Shown: positions 1-6,821, counted from the stretch's first letter. The stretch: DNA of 12,178 nt from IDS-8 sp964491485 (GCA_964491485.1 CAZBGV010000107.1:1-12178), one strand, 5' to 3'. Notes: generated by a model from the letters alone, not told the origin. Numbers and translations: made by a program.

Positions 1-1273
1 CGTCGAAGGACACCTGGATCAGGTCCGCGCGTTTGCCCGGCTCGAGCGAGCCGATCGTATCGCCGAGCCCGATCGCCTCCGCCCCGCCGGCGGTCGCCAT
101 GCGCAGCACGACGGCCGCCGGCAGCACCGTGGGATCCATGCGGTCGACTTTCTGCAGGAACGCGGCAAGCCGCATCTCCTCCCACATGTCGAGGTCGTTG
201 TTGCTTGCGGCCCCGTCCGTGCCGAGGCCGACGCGCACGCCGGCGCGCAGCATCGCGGTCACGGGCGAGATGCCGGAGGCGATCTTCATGTTCGAGGTCG
301 GGTTGTGAATCACGCCGACCTTGCGCTCGGCGAGGATGCGGATCTCCTCGTCGGTCGGCCACACGACGTGTGCGCCGATGGTGGTCGTGCCGTCGAAGAA
401 GCCGATCGAGTCGAGGAAGGCGATCGACGTGTTGCCGTAGGTCTCTTTCGAGTACTGCACCTCGTAAGGCGATTCGGAGAGATGGATGCTGATCGGCACG
501 CCGGCCTCGTTCGCCGCCGCGCGCGTGGCGCGGAGCTGCTCCTCGTTCAGCGTGTAATCGGAGTGCGGCCCGAAGATCGGCGTGATGCGCGGGTTCTTGC
601 CTTGCCAGCGTTTGACGTACGCGAGCCCGTCCGCGATGTCGTCGGCCGCGCCTTCGCCGTCGGGGCTGCGCTGGCCGATCACCGTGGTCGAGACCAGCGC
701 GCGCATGCCGCAGTCGTCGACGACCTCCGCGATCACGTCCGGGAAGTAGTACATGTCGACGAACGTCGTCGTGCCGCCGCGGATCATCTCCCAGCACGCG
801 AGCTCGGTGCCGATGCGCACGAACTCGGGATCCACGAACTCGACCTCGGCCGGGAAGATGTAGTCGTTCAGCCAGGTCATCAGCTCGAGATCGTCGGCGA
901 CCCCGCGGAGCAGCGTCATCGCGGCGTGCGAGTGCCCGTTGACGAGGCCGGGCATGACCACGCGGTCGTCGCCGGCGAGGCGCTCGCCCGCCGCGTAGCG
1001 CGCATCGATTTCGTCCGCCGGGCCCACGGCGACGATGACACCTTCGTCCACGGCAACGGCCCCGTGCTCGATGACCCGATCCCCGCCGTCCATCGTCACC
1101 ACCCAGCGGCCCTCGACGACGAGGTCGACGGGCTCGCCGGTGGTATCGGCCGGCTGTGCCGCGCCCGCGGGCGCGGCGGCCGCGGCGGGCGGCCCGGCTT
1201 CGGGGGACGGCGGCGTGCACGCGGCGAGGGCGAGGAGCAGGGCGAGCGGGGCAAGGCGGCGGAGACAGGGCAT
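1..1273 (-). CDS. Lipoprotein amidohydrolase, MTA/SAH deaminase type (partial, 3' end off window)
   Basis: About 424 residues are visible and the frame stays open to the left edge. The start ATG at 1273-1271 opens a lipoprotein signal peptide: two arginines, a Leu/Ala core and lipobox L-A-A-C with Cys19, followed by a Pro/Ala-rich linker. The mature part is a TRZ/ATZ-family amidohydrolase: PGLVNGHSHAAMTLLRG with metal ligands H114 and H116, H264 in HLSES with nearby E267, H302 in GAHVVWP, and D353 in GTDGAASNN. These match deaminases of 5'-methylthioadenosine, S-adenosylhomocysteine or adenosine (zinc-dependent purine N6 deamination). The visible 3' part carries the family's SLEPGKRADLI motif, so little is missing. 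The lipobox puts the enzyme in the periplasm, which is unusual for this normally cytosolic family, and the true substrate may differ (guanine-like or s-triazine-like amines). No clear Shine-Dalgarno; only a weak GGAA lies upstream. Family assignment is strong, substrate weak. Confidence 0.9.
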   Translation of the reverse strand, partial: MPCLRRLAPLALLLALAACTPPSPEAGPPAAAAAPAGAAQPADTTGEPVDLVVEGRWVVTMDGGDRVIEHGAVAVDEGVIVAVGPADEIDARYAAGERLAGDDRVVMPGLVNGHSHAAMTLLRGVADDLELMTWLNDYIFPAEVEFVDPEFVRIGTELACWEMIRGGTTTFVDMYYFPDVIAEVVDDCGMRALVSTTVIGQRSPDGEGAADDIADGLAYVKRWQGKNPRITPIFGPHSDYTLNEEQLRATRAAANEAGVPISIHLSESPYEVQYSKETYGNTSIAFLDSIGFFDGTTTIGAHVVWPTDEEIRILAERKVGVIHNPTSNMKIASGISPVTAMLRAGVRVGLGTDGAASNNDLDMWEEMRLAAFLQKVDRMDPTVLPAAVVLRMATAGGAEAIGLGDTIGSLEPGKRADLIQVSFD

Positions 1274-1304
1274 CGGTCGACTCTTGTTCCGGTGGCGGGG
1301 CGCC

Positions 1305-1310
1305 ATTGTA
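1305..1310 (-). promoter_or_regulatory. Candidate -10 box (TACAAT) for the amidohydrolase
   Basis: On the minus strand TACAAT (5 of 6 matches to TATAAT) lies 31 bases before the ATG. This would put transcription start near 1298 and give a leader of about 25 nt. No good -35 lies 17 bases upstream (GCAACG). The assignment rests on position and the hexamer alone. Confidence 0.35.
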
Positions 1311-1406
1311 ACCGGCGGCCCGCGGCGCGTTGCGGCGGCGCGCGGCCGGGCTCATGCCGCGGTGCGGAGGGGTTCAACCGGGCAGCATTCGTCGGTAGGC
1401 TTGTGC

Positions 1407-1500
1407 CGGGCCTCCCCGTTACTGCCCACATGAAGAGCTTCGACTCTGCGAAGGCCACGCGCCTTCGATCCTTCGGGATCCTGCAGAGCGGGGAGGCCCG
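1407..1500. repeat. Structured inverted-repeat element, possible structured RNA
   Basis: A perfect 12-bp inverted repeat, CGGGCCTCCCCG (1407-1418) and its complement (1489-1500), encloses further stems. A 6-bp stem (CTCTGC 1444-1449 with GCAGAG 1483-1488) abuts the right outer arm. Inside it are two hairpins: GAAGGC/GCCTTC (1450-1455/1461-1466) and GATCC-TTCG-GGATC (1467-1480). On the plus strand the last is a classic C(UUCG)G tetraloop. A small GAAG-AG-CTTC palindrome lies at 1432-1441. There is no terminal U tract, so it is not a typical intrinsic terminator. It sits between the pirin gene and the amidohydrolase, both on minus. It may be a dispersed repeat or a non-coding RNA; I cannot name a family. 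Confidence 0.6.
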
Positions 1501-1555
1501 CTTTCGTTGGCGAGTCGTGCCTGCCTTGGCCCCGCGGATCGCCGGGATGTGCGGG

Positions 1556-2458
1556 CTAGGGATAGCGGACCGGCGGCGGCGGGCCGTCGGGCAGGGGGAT
1601 GAACTCGGTCTCGTCCGGCACCGCCTCGAAGCGGCCGGCCTGCCAGTCCGCGGCGGCGGCGTGGATCCGCTCCAGGGAGCTCGAGACGAAGTTCCACCAG
1701 ACGTGCCGGGGCCCGTCCATCGGCTCGCCGCCGAGCAGCAGCACCCGGGCCGGCGCGGCGGCGTCCACGGTGATCTCGTCGCCGGGCCGCAGGATTAGCA
1801 GCCGTCCGGCGTCGAACGTGCGGCCGGCGATGTCGACGGCGCCCGTGGCGACGTAGACCGCGCGCTCCTCGTGCTCTGCCGGGACCGGCAGGCGCGCGCC
1901 GGCGGCGAGCGCCGCATCGGCGTAGAACATCTCGGAGTGCGTGCGTACCGGCGAGCGCTCGCCGTACAGCGCCCCGGTGATCAGCCGCACGCGCGTGCCG
2001 CCGTCCTCGACCAGCGGCAGCTCTTCGGCCCCGTGATGCACGAACGCGGGCTCCGTCTCCTCGTCCGCTTTCGGCAGCGCCACCCAGGACTGAATGCCGA
2101 ACAGCCGCGACTCCTCGCGCCGCTCCCTGTCGTCCGAGCGCTCGGAATGCACGATGCCGCGGCCGGCCGTCATCCAGTTCACTTCGCCGGGACGGATCGG
2201 CTGCACGCTGCCGAGACTGTCGCGGTGCAGGATCTCCCCTTCGAACAGGTACGTGACGGTCGCGAGACCGATGTGCGGATGCGGCCGCACGTCGATGCCG
2301 TGGCCGGGCGCGAGCACCGCCGGGCCCATCTGGTCGAAGAACACGAACGGGCCGACCATGCGGGCCCGCGACGAGGGCAGCGCGCGCCGCACCTCGAAGC
2401 CGCCGAGGTCGCGCGTGCGCGGGACGATCTCGATCCCGACCGGATCTGCGGAAGCCAT
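1556..2458 (-). CDS. Pirin family protein (bicupin)
   Basis: A 300-residue pirin. The N-terminal cupin carries the metal site: H60 and H62 in RPHPHIGLATVTYLFEG, H78 in ILHRDSLG, and H104/E106 in GRGIVHSE, matching the His-His-His-Glu iron site of characterised pirins. The C-terminal cupin half is present (residues about 170-260). Pirins are cytosolic; some have quercetin 2,3-dioxygenase activity and others act as redox-sensitive regulators, so the physiological role is open. The start at 2458 is chosen over an in-frame ATG ten codons upstream (2488) because AGGAG lies 7 nt before it and family homology begins right after. The gene is divergent from the aminotransferase with about 80 bp between starts. 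The frame stays open for 67 codons past its TAG stop (see findings). Confidence 0.92.
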   Translation of the reverse strand: MASADPVGIEIVPRTRDLGGFEVRRALPSSRARMVGPFVFFDQMGPAVLAPGHGIDVRPHPHIGLATVTYLFEGEILHRDSLGSVQPIRPGEVNWMTAGRGIVHSERSDDRERREESRLFGIQSWVALPKADEETEPAFVHHGAEELPLVEDGGTRVRLITGALYGERSPVRTHSEMFYADAALAAGARLPVPAEHEERAVYVATGAVDIAGRTFDAGRLLILRPGDEITVDAAAPARVLLLGGEPMDGPRHVWWNFVSSSLERIHAAAADWQAGRFEAVPDETEFIPLPDGPPPPVRYP

Positions 2459-2465
2459 GCGGGCA

Positions 2466-2470
2466 CTCCT
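2466..2470 (-). promoter_or_regulatory. Shine-Dalgarno AGGAG deciding the pirin start
   Basis: AGGAG on the minus strand, 7 nt before the ATG at 2458. It is the best ribosome-binding site in the window and rules against the longer start at 2488, which lies upstream of it. Confidence 0.75.
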
Positions 2471-2486
2471 TGACGCTGACTTTGCC

Positions 2487-2494
2487 ACTATACC
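2487..2494. promoter_or_regulatory. Overlapping -10-like boxes in the divergent pirin/aminotransferase region
   Basis: ACTATACC reads as TATAGT on the minus strand (5 of 6 to consensus, for pirin; leader about 20 nt) and as TATACC on the plus strand (for the aminotransferase; leader about 40 nt). A plus-strand TTGACG at 2470-2475 resembles a -35 but is only 13 bp from TATACC, too short for a normal sigma-70 promoter. No good -35 exists for the minus promoter. The two promoters would share bases and could exclude one another. Confidence 0.35.
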
Positions 2495-2538
2495 GAGGGG
2501 GTGCGAAGATTGCGCCCTGCGCGCCCGGGTTCTTCGCC

Positions 2539-3702
2539 ATGCCGACCGATGCGACCAGCAAAGTCGTCACCTTCGACGAGGCGCCGCCGCCGGGCTTCAT
2601 CAACTTCGGCGTCGGTCAGCCGTCGGCGGACCTGCTGCCGCTCGATCTCATGCATGAGGCCAGCGAGCGTTTTTTCGCTGCCGGGCATCCGCTCGAGCTC
2701 AACTACGGTCCGAAGCAGGGCGATCCGCACTTTCGCGCCGCGCTCGCCGGGTTGCTCGAGCGCGAGCACGGCGCCGCGGCGCCCGCCGCTTCGCTGTTCG
2801 TCACGGCCGGCACCTCGCAGGCGCTCGATTTCGTGTGCGGTTGCTTCACGCAGCCCGGCGACGTCGTCTTCGTCGAGGACCCGAGCTATTTCCTCGCCTT
2901 CCGCATCTTCCGGGACCACGGCCTCCGGGTCGTCGGAATCCCGGTGGACGAGGAGGGGATGGACGTCGACGCGCTCGAGAGAGCGCTGCGGCGCGGCAGG
3001 CCGAAATTCGTCTACGTCATCCCGAGCTTCCAGAACCCGACGGGTCTCACGACCGGCGCGGAGCGGCGCCGGCGCCTGGTCGAGCTGAGCCGCACGCACG
3101 ATTTTCTCGTGGTTGCCGACGAGGTCTACCAGATGCTGTGGCACCGCGCTCCGCCGCCGCCGGCGCTCGGCACGCTGGTCGAGCAGGGAAACGTGCTGTC
3201 GCTCGGCTCGTTTTCCAAGATCCTGGCGCCCGGCCTGCGGCTCGGCTGGATCCAGGCGAACGCGGCATTGATCGAGCGGCTGCTCGCGAGCGGCGTGGTG
3301 AACAGCGGCGGCAGCTTCAACCAGTACACCGCGCACGTGGTCCGGCACGCGATCGAGGCGGGCCTGCTGGACGCGCTGGTCCCCCGCTTGCGCGAGGCGT
3401 ACCGCGGCCGCGTCGACGCCATGGACCGCGCGCTGCGGCAACACGCGGAGCGCCATCTCGAATGGCGGCGGCCGGAGGGAGGCTATTTCTTCTGGCTGAA
3501 GCTGCGCGGCGCCGGCGACACGAGCGAGCTCAAGCGGCACGTCGAGGCGTTCCGCACCGGCTTCCAGCCCGGCGCGCTGTTCTCCGCGAGCGGCGGCCTG
3601 CACGAGCGGCTGCGCCTGAGCTTCGCGCATTACGGCGAAGCCGACATCGTCGACGGTATCGCGCGGCTCGCCGCACTGCTGGATCGCCACGCCGGCCCCT
3701 GA
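2539..3702 (+). CDS. PLP-dependent aminotransferase, class I/II (2-aminoadipate/MocR-like subgroup)
   Basis: A 387-residue fold-type I aminotransferase. Visible motifs: GVGQPSADLLPLD near the N-terminus, Y56 in LNYGPKQGD, AGTSQALD phosphate-contact region, N166-P-T-G, D194 and Y197 in VADEVYQ, the Schiff-base lysine K227 in SFSKILAPGLRLGW with R234, and the carboxylate-binding R359 in LRLSFAHY. The pattern fits the LysN/2-aminoadipate transaminase group and the catalytic domain of MocR regulators, but no HTH domain is present, so it is a stand-alone enzyme. Substrate cannot be read from sequence. The ATG at 2539 is preferred over an upstream TTG at 2470 because the extra 23 residues look non-conserved and overlap the pirin ribosome site; no strong SD precedes it. 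deoA follows 90 bp downstream on the same strand. Confidence 0.92.
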   Translation: MPTDATSKVVTFDEAPPPGFINFGVGQPSADLLPLDLMHEASERFFAAGHPLELNYGPKQGDPHFRAALAGLLEREHGAAAPAASLFVTAGTSQALDFVCGCFTQPGDVVFVEDPSYFLAFRIFRDHGLRVVGIPVDEEGMDVDALERALRRGRPKFVYVIPSFQNPTGLTTGAERRRRLVELSRTHDFLVVADEVYQMLWHRAPPPPALGTLVEQGNVLSLGSFSKILAPGLRLGWIQANAALIERLLASGVVNSGGSFNQYTAHVVRHAIEAGLLDALVPRLREAYRGRVDAMDRALRQHAERHLEWRRPEGGYFFWLKLRGAGDTSELKRHVEAFRTGFQPGALFSASGGLHERLRLSFAHYGEADIVDGIARLAALLDRHAGP

Positions 3703-3761
3703 GCGCGCGCCGGGCGCGTTTGCGGGACGGCGCGCGTGTCGCGATTCCGCGGCCGCTCTGC

Positions 3762-3785
3762 AATACTGGAACGGCGCCGGCGGAG
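3762..3785 (+). promoter_or_regulatory. deoA: Candidate extended -10 and ribosome site of deoA
   Basis: TGCAATACT (3759-3767) resembles an extended -10 (TGN plus 4 of 6), which would start transcription near 3773. GGAG at 3782-3785 lies 7 nt before the ATG at 3793 and fixes the deoA start. No convincing -35 is present, so read-through from the aminotransferase is also possible. Confidence 0.4.
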
Positions 3786-3792
3786 AAAAAGC

Positions 3793-5118
3793 ATGCTGTT
3801 CACGGAAATCATCCGCAAGAAACGCGACGGCCGCGAGCTCTCGGCCGAGGAGATCGATTTCTTCGTCGCCGGCCTGACGGACGGCAGCCTTCCCGCGGAG
3901 CAGGTGGCGGCGCTCGCGATGGCGATCGTGATCAATTCCATGAGCGCGGCCGAGGTCAGCCGGCTGACGAGGCGCATGGCGCACTCGGGCACCGTGCTCG
4001 ACTGGAAGCGCGAGGGGCTCGCCGGCCCGGTGGTCGACAAGCACTCGACGGGCGGAATCGGCGACAAGGTGAGCCTCGTGCTCGCGCCGATTCTCGCGGC
4101 CTGCGGCTGCTTCGTGCCGATGATCTCGGGACGCGGCCTCGGGCATACCGGCGGCACGCTGGACAAGATGGCGAGCATTCCCGGCTATGACGCGATGCCG
4201 GATCTCGACAGGTTCCGCAAGGTGGTGCGCGAGGCGGGCTGCGCCATCATCGGCCAGACGGAGGCGCTCGCGCCGGCCGACCGGCGCCTGTATGCCATCC
4301 GCGACGTGACCGGCACGGTCGAATCGGTCCCGCTCATCACGGCATCCATTCTCTCGAAGAAAATCGCCGCCGGGCTCGAGGCGCTCATCCTCGACGTCAA
4401 GGCCGGCAGCGGTGCGTTCATGACCACCGTCGAGCATGCCGAAAATCTCGGGCGCGCGATCGTGGGTATGGCCGAGTCGGTCGGCCTGCCGATGCGCGGC
4501 CTCGTCACGGACATGAACGAGGTGCTCGGCAGGAGCGCCGGCAACGCGCTGGAGGTGGCCGAAGCCATGACCTACCTGCGTGACGAGCGTCGGAACGCGC
4601 GGCTCGACGAGGTGGTGATGCAGCTCTGCGCCGAGATGCTCCTGATGATGGACCTGGAGCCCGGTCGCGACGCCGCGCGCAAGCGCGCCGACGACGCCGT
4701 GCGCTCGGGGAAGGCGGCGGAGGCGTTCGAGCGCATGGTGGCCGGTCTCGGCGGCCCCGCGAATTTCGTTTCCGAGTTCGAGCGGCACCTGCCGGCCGCG
4801 CCAGTCGTGCGGCAGGTTTATCCGGAGCGGGAAGGCTGGCTCGTCGAGGTGGATGGGTTCGCGGTCGGCAACGCCATCGTCGAGATCGGCGGCGGCCGGC
4901 GGCGGCAGGACGATCGCATCGATCCGGCCGCCGGGTTCAACGAAGTGGCACAGATCGGCACCTACGTCGATGCGCGCACGCCGCTCGCCACCGTGCATGC
5001 CGCCACGGGCGAAGCCGCCGAGCGCGGCGCGGAGCTCTACCGCAAGGCCTGCCGCACCGGCCTCAAAAAACCGCACAACCGCCCGGTCATCTACCGCAGC
5101 ATCGTCCCGGGCCCCTGA
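3793..5118 (+). CDS. deoA: Thymidine phosphorylase
   Basis: A 441-residue protein, almost exactly the length of E. coli DeoA. It catalyses reversible phosphorolysis of thymidine (and deoxyuridine) to base plus 2-deoxyribose-1-phosphate in the cytosol. It shows the phosphate-binding VVDKHSTGGIGDKVSL loop (K83 onward), the family signature SGRGLGHTGGTLDKM, and R170, S185 and K189 in YAIRDVTGTVESVPL...ASILSKK, each one residue off the E. coli catalytic R171, S186 and K190. The C-terminal alpha/beta domain is complete (GRRRQDD, PAAGF). The ATG at 3793 is chosen over an in-frame start 19 codons upstream because GGAG lies 7 nt before it and family homology starts there. A REP array begins 17 bp after the stop. 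Together with cdd it would form a pyrimidine salvage route, but the two are joined only across a scaffold gap. Confidence 0.96.
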   Translation: MLFTEIIRKKRDGRELSAEEIDFFVAGLTDGSLPAEQVAALAMAIVINSMSAAEVSRLTRRMAHSGTVLDWKREGLAGPVVDKHSTGGIGDKVSLVLAPILAACGCFVPMISGRGLGHTGGTLDKMASIPGYDAMPDLDRFRKVVREAGCAIIGQTEALAPADRRLYAIRDVTGTVESVPLITASILSKKIAAGLEALILDVKAGSGAFMTTVEHAENLGRAIVGMAESVGLPMRGLVTDMNEVLGRSAGNALEVAEAMTYLRDERRNARLDEVVMQLCAEMLLMMDLEPGRDAARKRADDAVRSGKAAEAFERMVAGLGGPANFVSEFERHLPAAPVVRQVYPEREGWLVEVDGFAVGNAIVEIGGGRRRQDDRIDPAAGFNEVAQIGTYVDARTPLATVHAATGEAAERGAELYRKACRTGLKKPHNRPVIYRSIVPGP

Positions 5119-5135
5119 AACCTGCCCCTCCCCCC

Positions 5136-5294
5136 GTAGGAGCCCGCCACGCGGGCGACCCCGACCGCAAACCCCGCCCGCCTGCCCCCGCGTAGGAGCC
5201 CGCCACGCGGGCGACCCCGACCGCAAACCCCGCCCGCCCGCCCCCGCGTAGGAGCCCGCCACGCGGGCGACCCCGACCGCAAACCCCGCCCGCC
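5136..5294 (+). repeat. Left REP array, three units of 56-bp period, cut by the gap
   Basis: Three near-identical units start at 5136, 5192 and 5248, exactly 56 bp apart. Each has a 25-bp REP palindrome (GTAG head, GA, then stem GCCCGC-CAC-GCGGGC, tail GACC) and a 31-bp C-rich spacer that is also conserved. The array follows deoA by 17 bp and runs into the N gap. REPs with a GTAG head are known to be mobilised by RAYT-type transposases; no such gene is in the window. Likely roles are 3'-end mRNA stabilisation or termination. Confidence 0.9.
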
Positions 5295-5394
5295 NNNNNN
5301 NNNNNNNNNNNNNNNNNNNNNNNNNNNNNNNNNNNNNNNNNNNNNNNNNNNNNNNNNNNNNNNNNNNNNNNNNNNNNNNNNNNNNNNNNNNNNN
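5295..5394. other. Assembly gap (100 N)
   Basis: Exactly 100 consecutive Ns, the usual placeholder for a gap of unknown length. It falls inside the REP arrays, as expected where short reads collapse on tandem repeats. Real length and content are unknown, and gene order across it depends on scaffolding. Confidence 0.97.
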
Positions 5395-5410
5395 TCTGTG
5401 GCGGCTCCGG

Positions 5411-5491
5411 GGTCGCCCGCATGGCGGGCTCCTACGGGATCGCAGGTGGTCGGGTTTTGTGGTTGGGGTCGCCCGCATGGCGGGCTCCTAC
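5411..5491 (-). repeat. Right REP array, two units of 56-bp period, inverted
   Basis: Two 25-bp REPs at 5411-5435 and 5467-5491, 56 bp apart, in the opposite orientation to the left array and with CAT in place of CAC in the loop. The 31-bp spacer between them (5436-5466) is recognisably the diverged reverse complement of the left array's spacer, so both sides belong to one repeat family. The first unit on the minus strand starts 25 bp after the cdd stop. Confidence 0.9.
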
Positions 5492-5516
5492 GGCGCTCGG
5501 TCGTCGGCGGGCGGGG

Positions 5517-5909
5517 TCAGGGGAAAGAGTGCGGGAGGAGGTCGGCGGGGGCGTGGGATTCGACGGTGCCGGCGTTCGTGAGGAGGAGGATGCGGGTGGC
5601 CTCGTCGGCGAACTCGGCGATTTTCTGGCGGCAGCCGCCGCAGGGCGTGCACGGCTCGGGCGCCGCGCGGCCGCCGGCAATCGCGATGGCGGCGATGCGC
5701 CGGCCGCCGGCCGCGACCATGGCCGCGATGGCGTTCGCCTCGGCGCAGGCCCCTTCCGGGTAAGCCGCGTTCTCGACGTTGCAGCCGACATGCACGCGGC
5801 CGGCCTCGTCCACGAGCGCCGCGCCGACGTGGAATCCCGAGTAAGGCGCGTACGCGTTGCGGCGCACGTGGCGCGCGGTTTCCATCAGCCGCTCGTCGCC
5901 GCCTTTCAT
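5517..5909 (-). CDS. cdd: Cytidine deaminase
   Basis: A 130-residue homotetrameric-type cytidine deaminase that converts cytidine and deoxycytidine to uridine and deoxyuridine with a catalytic zinc. Zinc ligands are C55 in GACAEANAI and C90 and C93 in PCTPCGGCRQ; E57 is the proton shuttle. The conserved AYAPYSGFHVGAALV N-terminus and CNVENAAYPEG are intact, so the enzyme should be active. The start at 5909 is preceded by GGAG 10 nt upstream, which overlaps the end of the upstream phosphatase gene; the phosphatase stop is only 7 nt before this ATG, indicating one operon and probably coupled translation. An in-frame ATG eight codons in is less likely. Uridine and deoxyuridine products would feed a phosphorylase such as DeoA. 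Confidence 0.96.
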   Translation of the reverse strand: MKGGDERLMETARHVRRNAYAPYSGFHVGAALVDEAGRVHVGCNVENAAYPEGACAEANAIAAMVAAGGRRIAAIAIAGGRAAPEPCTPCGGCRQKIAEFADEATRILLLTNAGTVESHAPADLLPHSFP

Positions 5910-5916
5910 CGCGCGA

Positions 5917-6753
5917 TTACTCCACGGACGTCCACGAGCCGTGCATGGGGTTCGGGATGATGTACCAGCCGTTGCCCCAGTAGTGCCGGTGCGCTTCCGT
6001 GGTCGCGGCCCGCAGGGCCTGTGTCGCCGGCTCGGTGCAGGGCGGCACGACCACGTCGCGCACGCAGGGGATGAAATCGGCGAGATCGTCACCCACGAGC
6101 ATGATGATGCGATAGTTCTTCGCGATGAGATCGCGCCGCACTTTCTTCTCGGCGGTCCACTCCGGCTGCTCCCGTGCCATCAGCACGCGGTCCGCGTTTG
6201 CCGGGATCCCGGTCTCGACGAGGTCGTGGATGGTCGTCTCCTGCTGCGGGCAGAAACGCTCGATCCCGGGCTTCGCTTCGCACGGGCGGTTCGTGACGAA
6301 GAACACTTCCACCCCCGCGTCGATGGCGCGCTGGACGAAATCCGCCGCGCCGGGTACCGGCCGCGCCTCGTGCGCGGCATTCCAGTCGTCGAGCTTCGCG
6401 TTGCTGAACGGCGGCTCCAGCGCGAGCTGGAAATCCGCGTTGCTGACCAGCGTCTCGTCGACGTCGAAGATGATGGCCGGCGGCAGGTTCTCCGCATCGT
6501 GCTGGCCGGGGAGGGCGCTCCAGGAGCGGTCGTTCAGGAATTTCGGCAGGTCCTCGGCGGCGGCGGCATAGGCCTGCAGCGAAAGCGCCTGCCACTCGGC
6601 GGCAGTGAGCACCCAGCGGATCGCGAGGTCGGCGTCCGCCGCCGGTCGCGCGGCCGGCGCCGCCGGCTGCGTTCCCGGCTGTGCGGCGCACGCGCAGAGG
6701 AGGGCGGCAAGAAGCGTCGGCACGCAATGCAGAGCGCGGGTTGTTCTTTTCAT
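5917..6753 (-). CDS. HAD IIIB acid phosphatase / 5'-nucleotidase, e(P4)-like lipoprotein
   Basis: A 278-residue HAD-superfamily phosphatase of subfamily IIIB. Motif I is FDVDETLVSN with nucleophile D97 and D99, motif II FFVTNR (T154), motif III lysine K203 or K204 in EKKVRRDLI, motif IV VGDDLADF (D222, D223). The C-terminal WGNGWYIIPNPMHGSW is typical of the class C / e(P4) group, whose characterised members hydrolyse NMN and other nucleoside 5'-monophosphates. The N-terminus is a signal sequence ending L-C-A-C (Cys22), a somewhat atypical lipobox because of the Cys at -2, followed by an Ala/Pro/Gln linker. Paired cysteines (158/168, 230/239) fit disulfides outside the cytoplasm. No clear SD precedes the ATG at 6753. 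It heads an operon with cdd (7-nt gap), consistent with making nucleosides for uptake. Substrate specificity is inferred. Confidence 0.9.
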   Translation of the reverse strand: MKRTTRALHCVPTLLAALLCACAAQPGTQPAAPAARPAADADLAIRWVLTAAEWQALSLQAYAAAAEDLPKFLNDRSWSALPGQHDAENLPPAIIFDVDETLVSNADFQLALEPPFSNAKLDDWNAAHEARPVPGAADFVQRAIDAGVEVFFVTNRPCEAKPGIERFCPQQETTIHDLVETGIPANADRVLMAREQPEWTAEKKVRRDLIAKNYRIIMLVGDDLADFIPCVRDVVVPPCTEPATQALRAATTEAHRHYWGNGWYIIPNPMHGSWTSVE

Positions 6754-6771
6754 GGCATGTCGATGTGGATG

Positions 6772-6800
6772 ATTGTCCAGAGGTTATCACGATTGCACAA
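6772..6800 (-). promoter_or_regulatory. Candidate promoter of the phosphatase-cdd operon
   Basis: On the minus strand TTGTGC (6800-6795), a 17-bp spacer and GACAAT (6777-6772) give a weak sigma-70-like promoter (3 of 6 and 4 of 6) ending 18 bp before the phosphatase ATG. This would leave a very short leader, consistent with the lack of a strong SD. Position supports it more than sequence. Confidence 0.3.
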
Positions 6801-6821
6801 AGTGCTCCCGGATTGCCCCCC

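Noticed and set aside
1407..1500. The structured element as a rho-independent terminator or an integron attC site
   Set aside because: There is no T tract after either outer arm, the loop is over 60 nt, and the ends do not match the attC core-site pattern.
305..1798. A 497-codon plus-strand open frame across the deaminase and pirin genes
   Set aside because: It is antisense to two clear genes, spans the non-coding interval, and its translation is Arg/Val/Asp/His-rich with no recognisable motif; typical of high-GC shadow frames.
2470..2475. TTGACG as the -35 of the aminotransferase promoter
   Set aside because: Only 13 bp separate it from TATACC and no -10 lies at 16-18 bp.
3704..3721. Short GC hairpin (CGCGC/GCGCG then TTT) after the aminotransferase stop, as a terminator
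   Set aside because: The stem is only 5 bp and the T run is three bases; it is no better than expected in GC-rich DNA.
5136..5294. Regularly spaced 25-bp repeats that might be read as a CRISPR array
   Set aside because: The 31-bp spacers are nearly identical to one another, the repeats are palindromic REPs found singly elsewhere in the window, and no cas gene is present.
2488..5478. A long minus-strand open frame across deoA and the aminotransferase
   Set aside because: It passes through the 100-N gap and REP arrays and is antisense to two catalytically complete enzymes.
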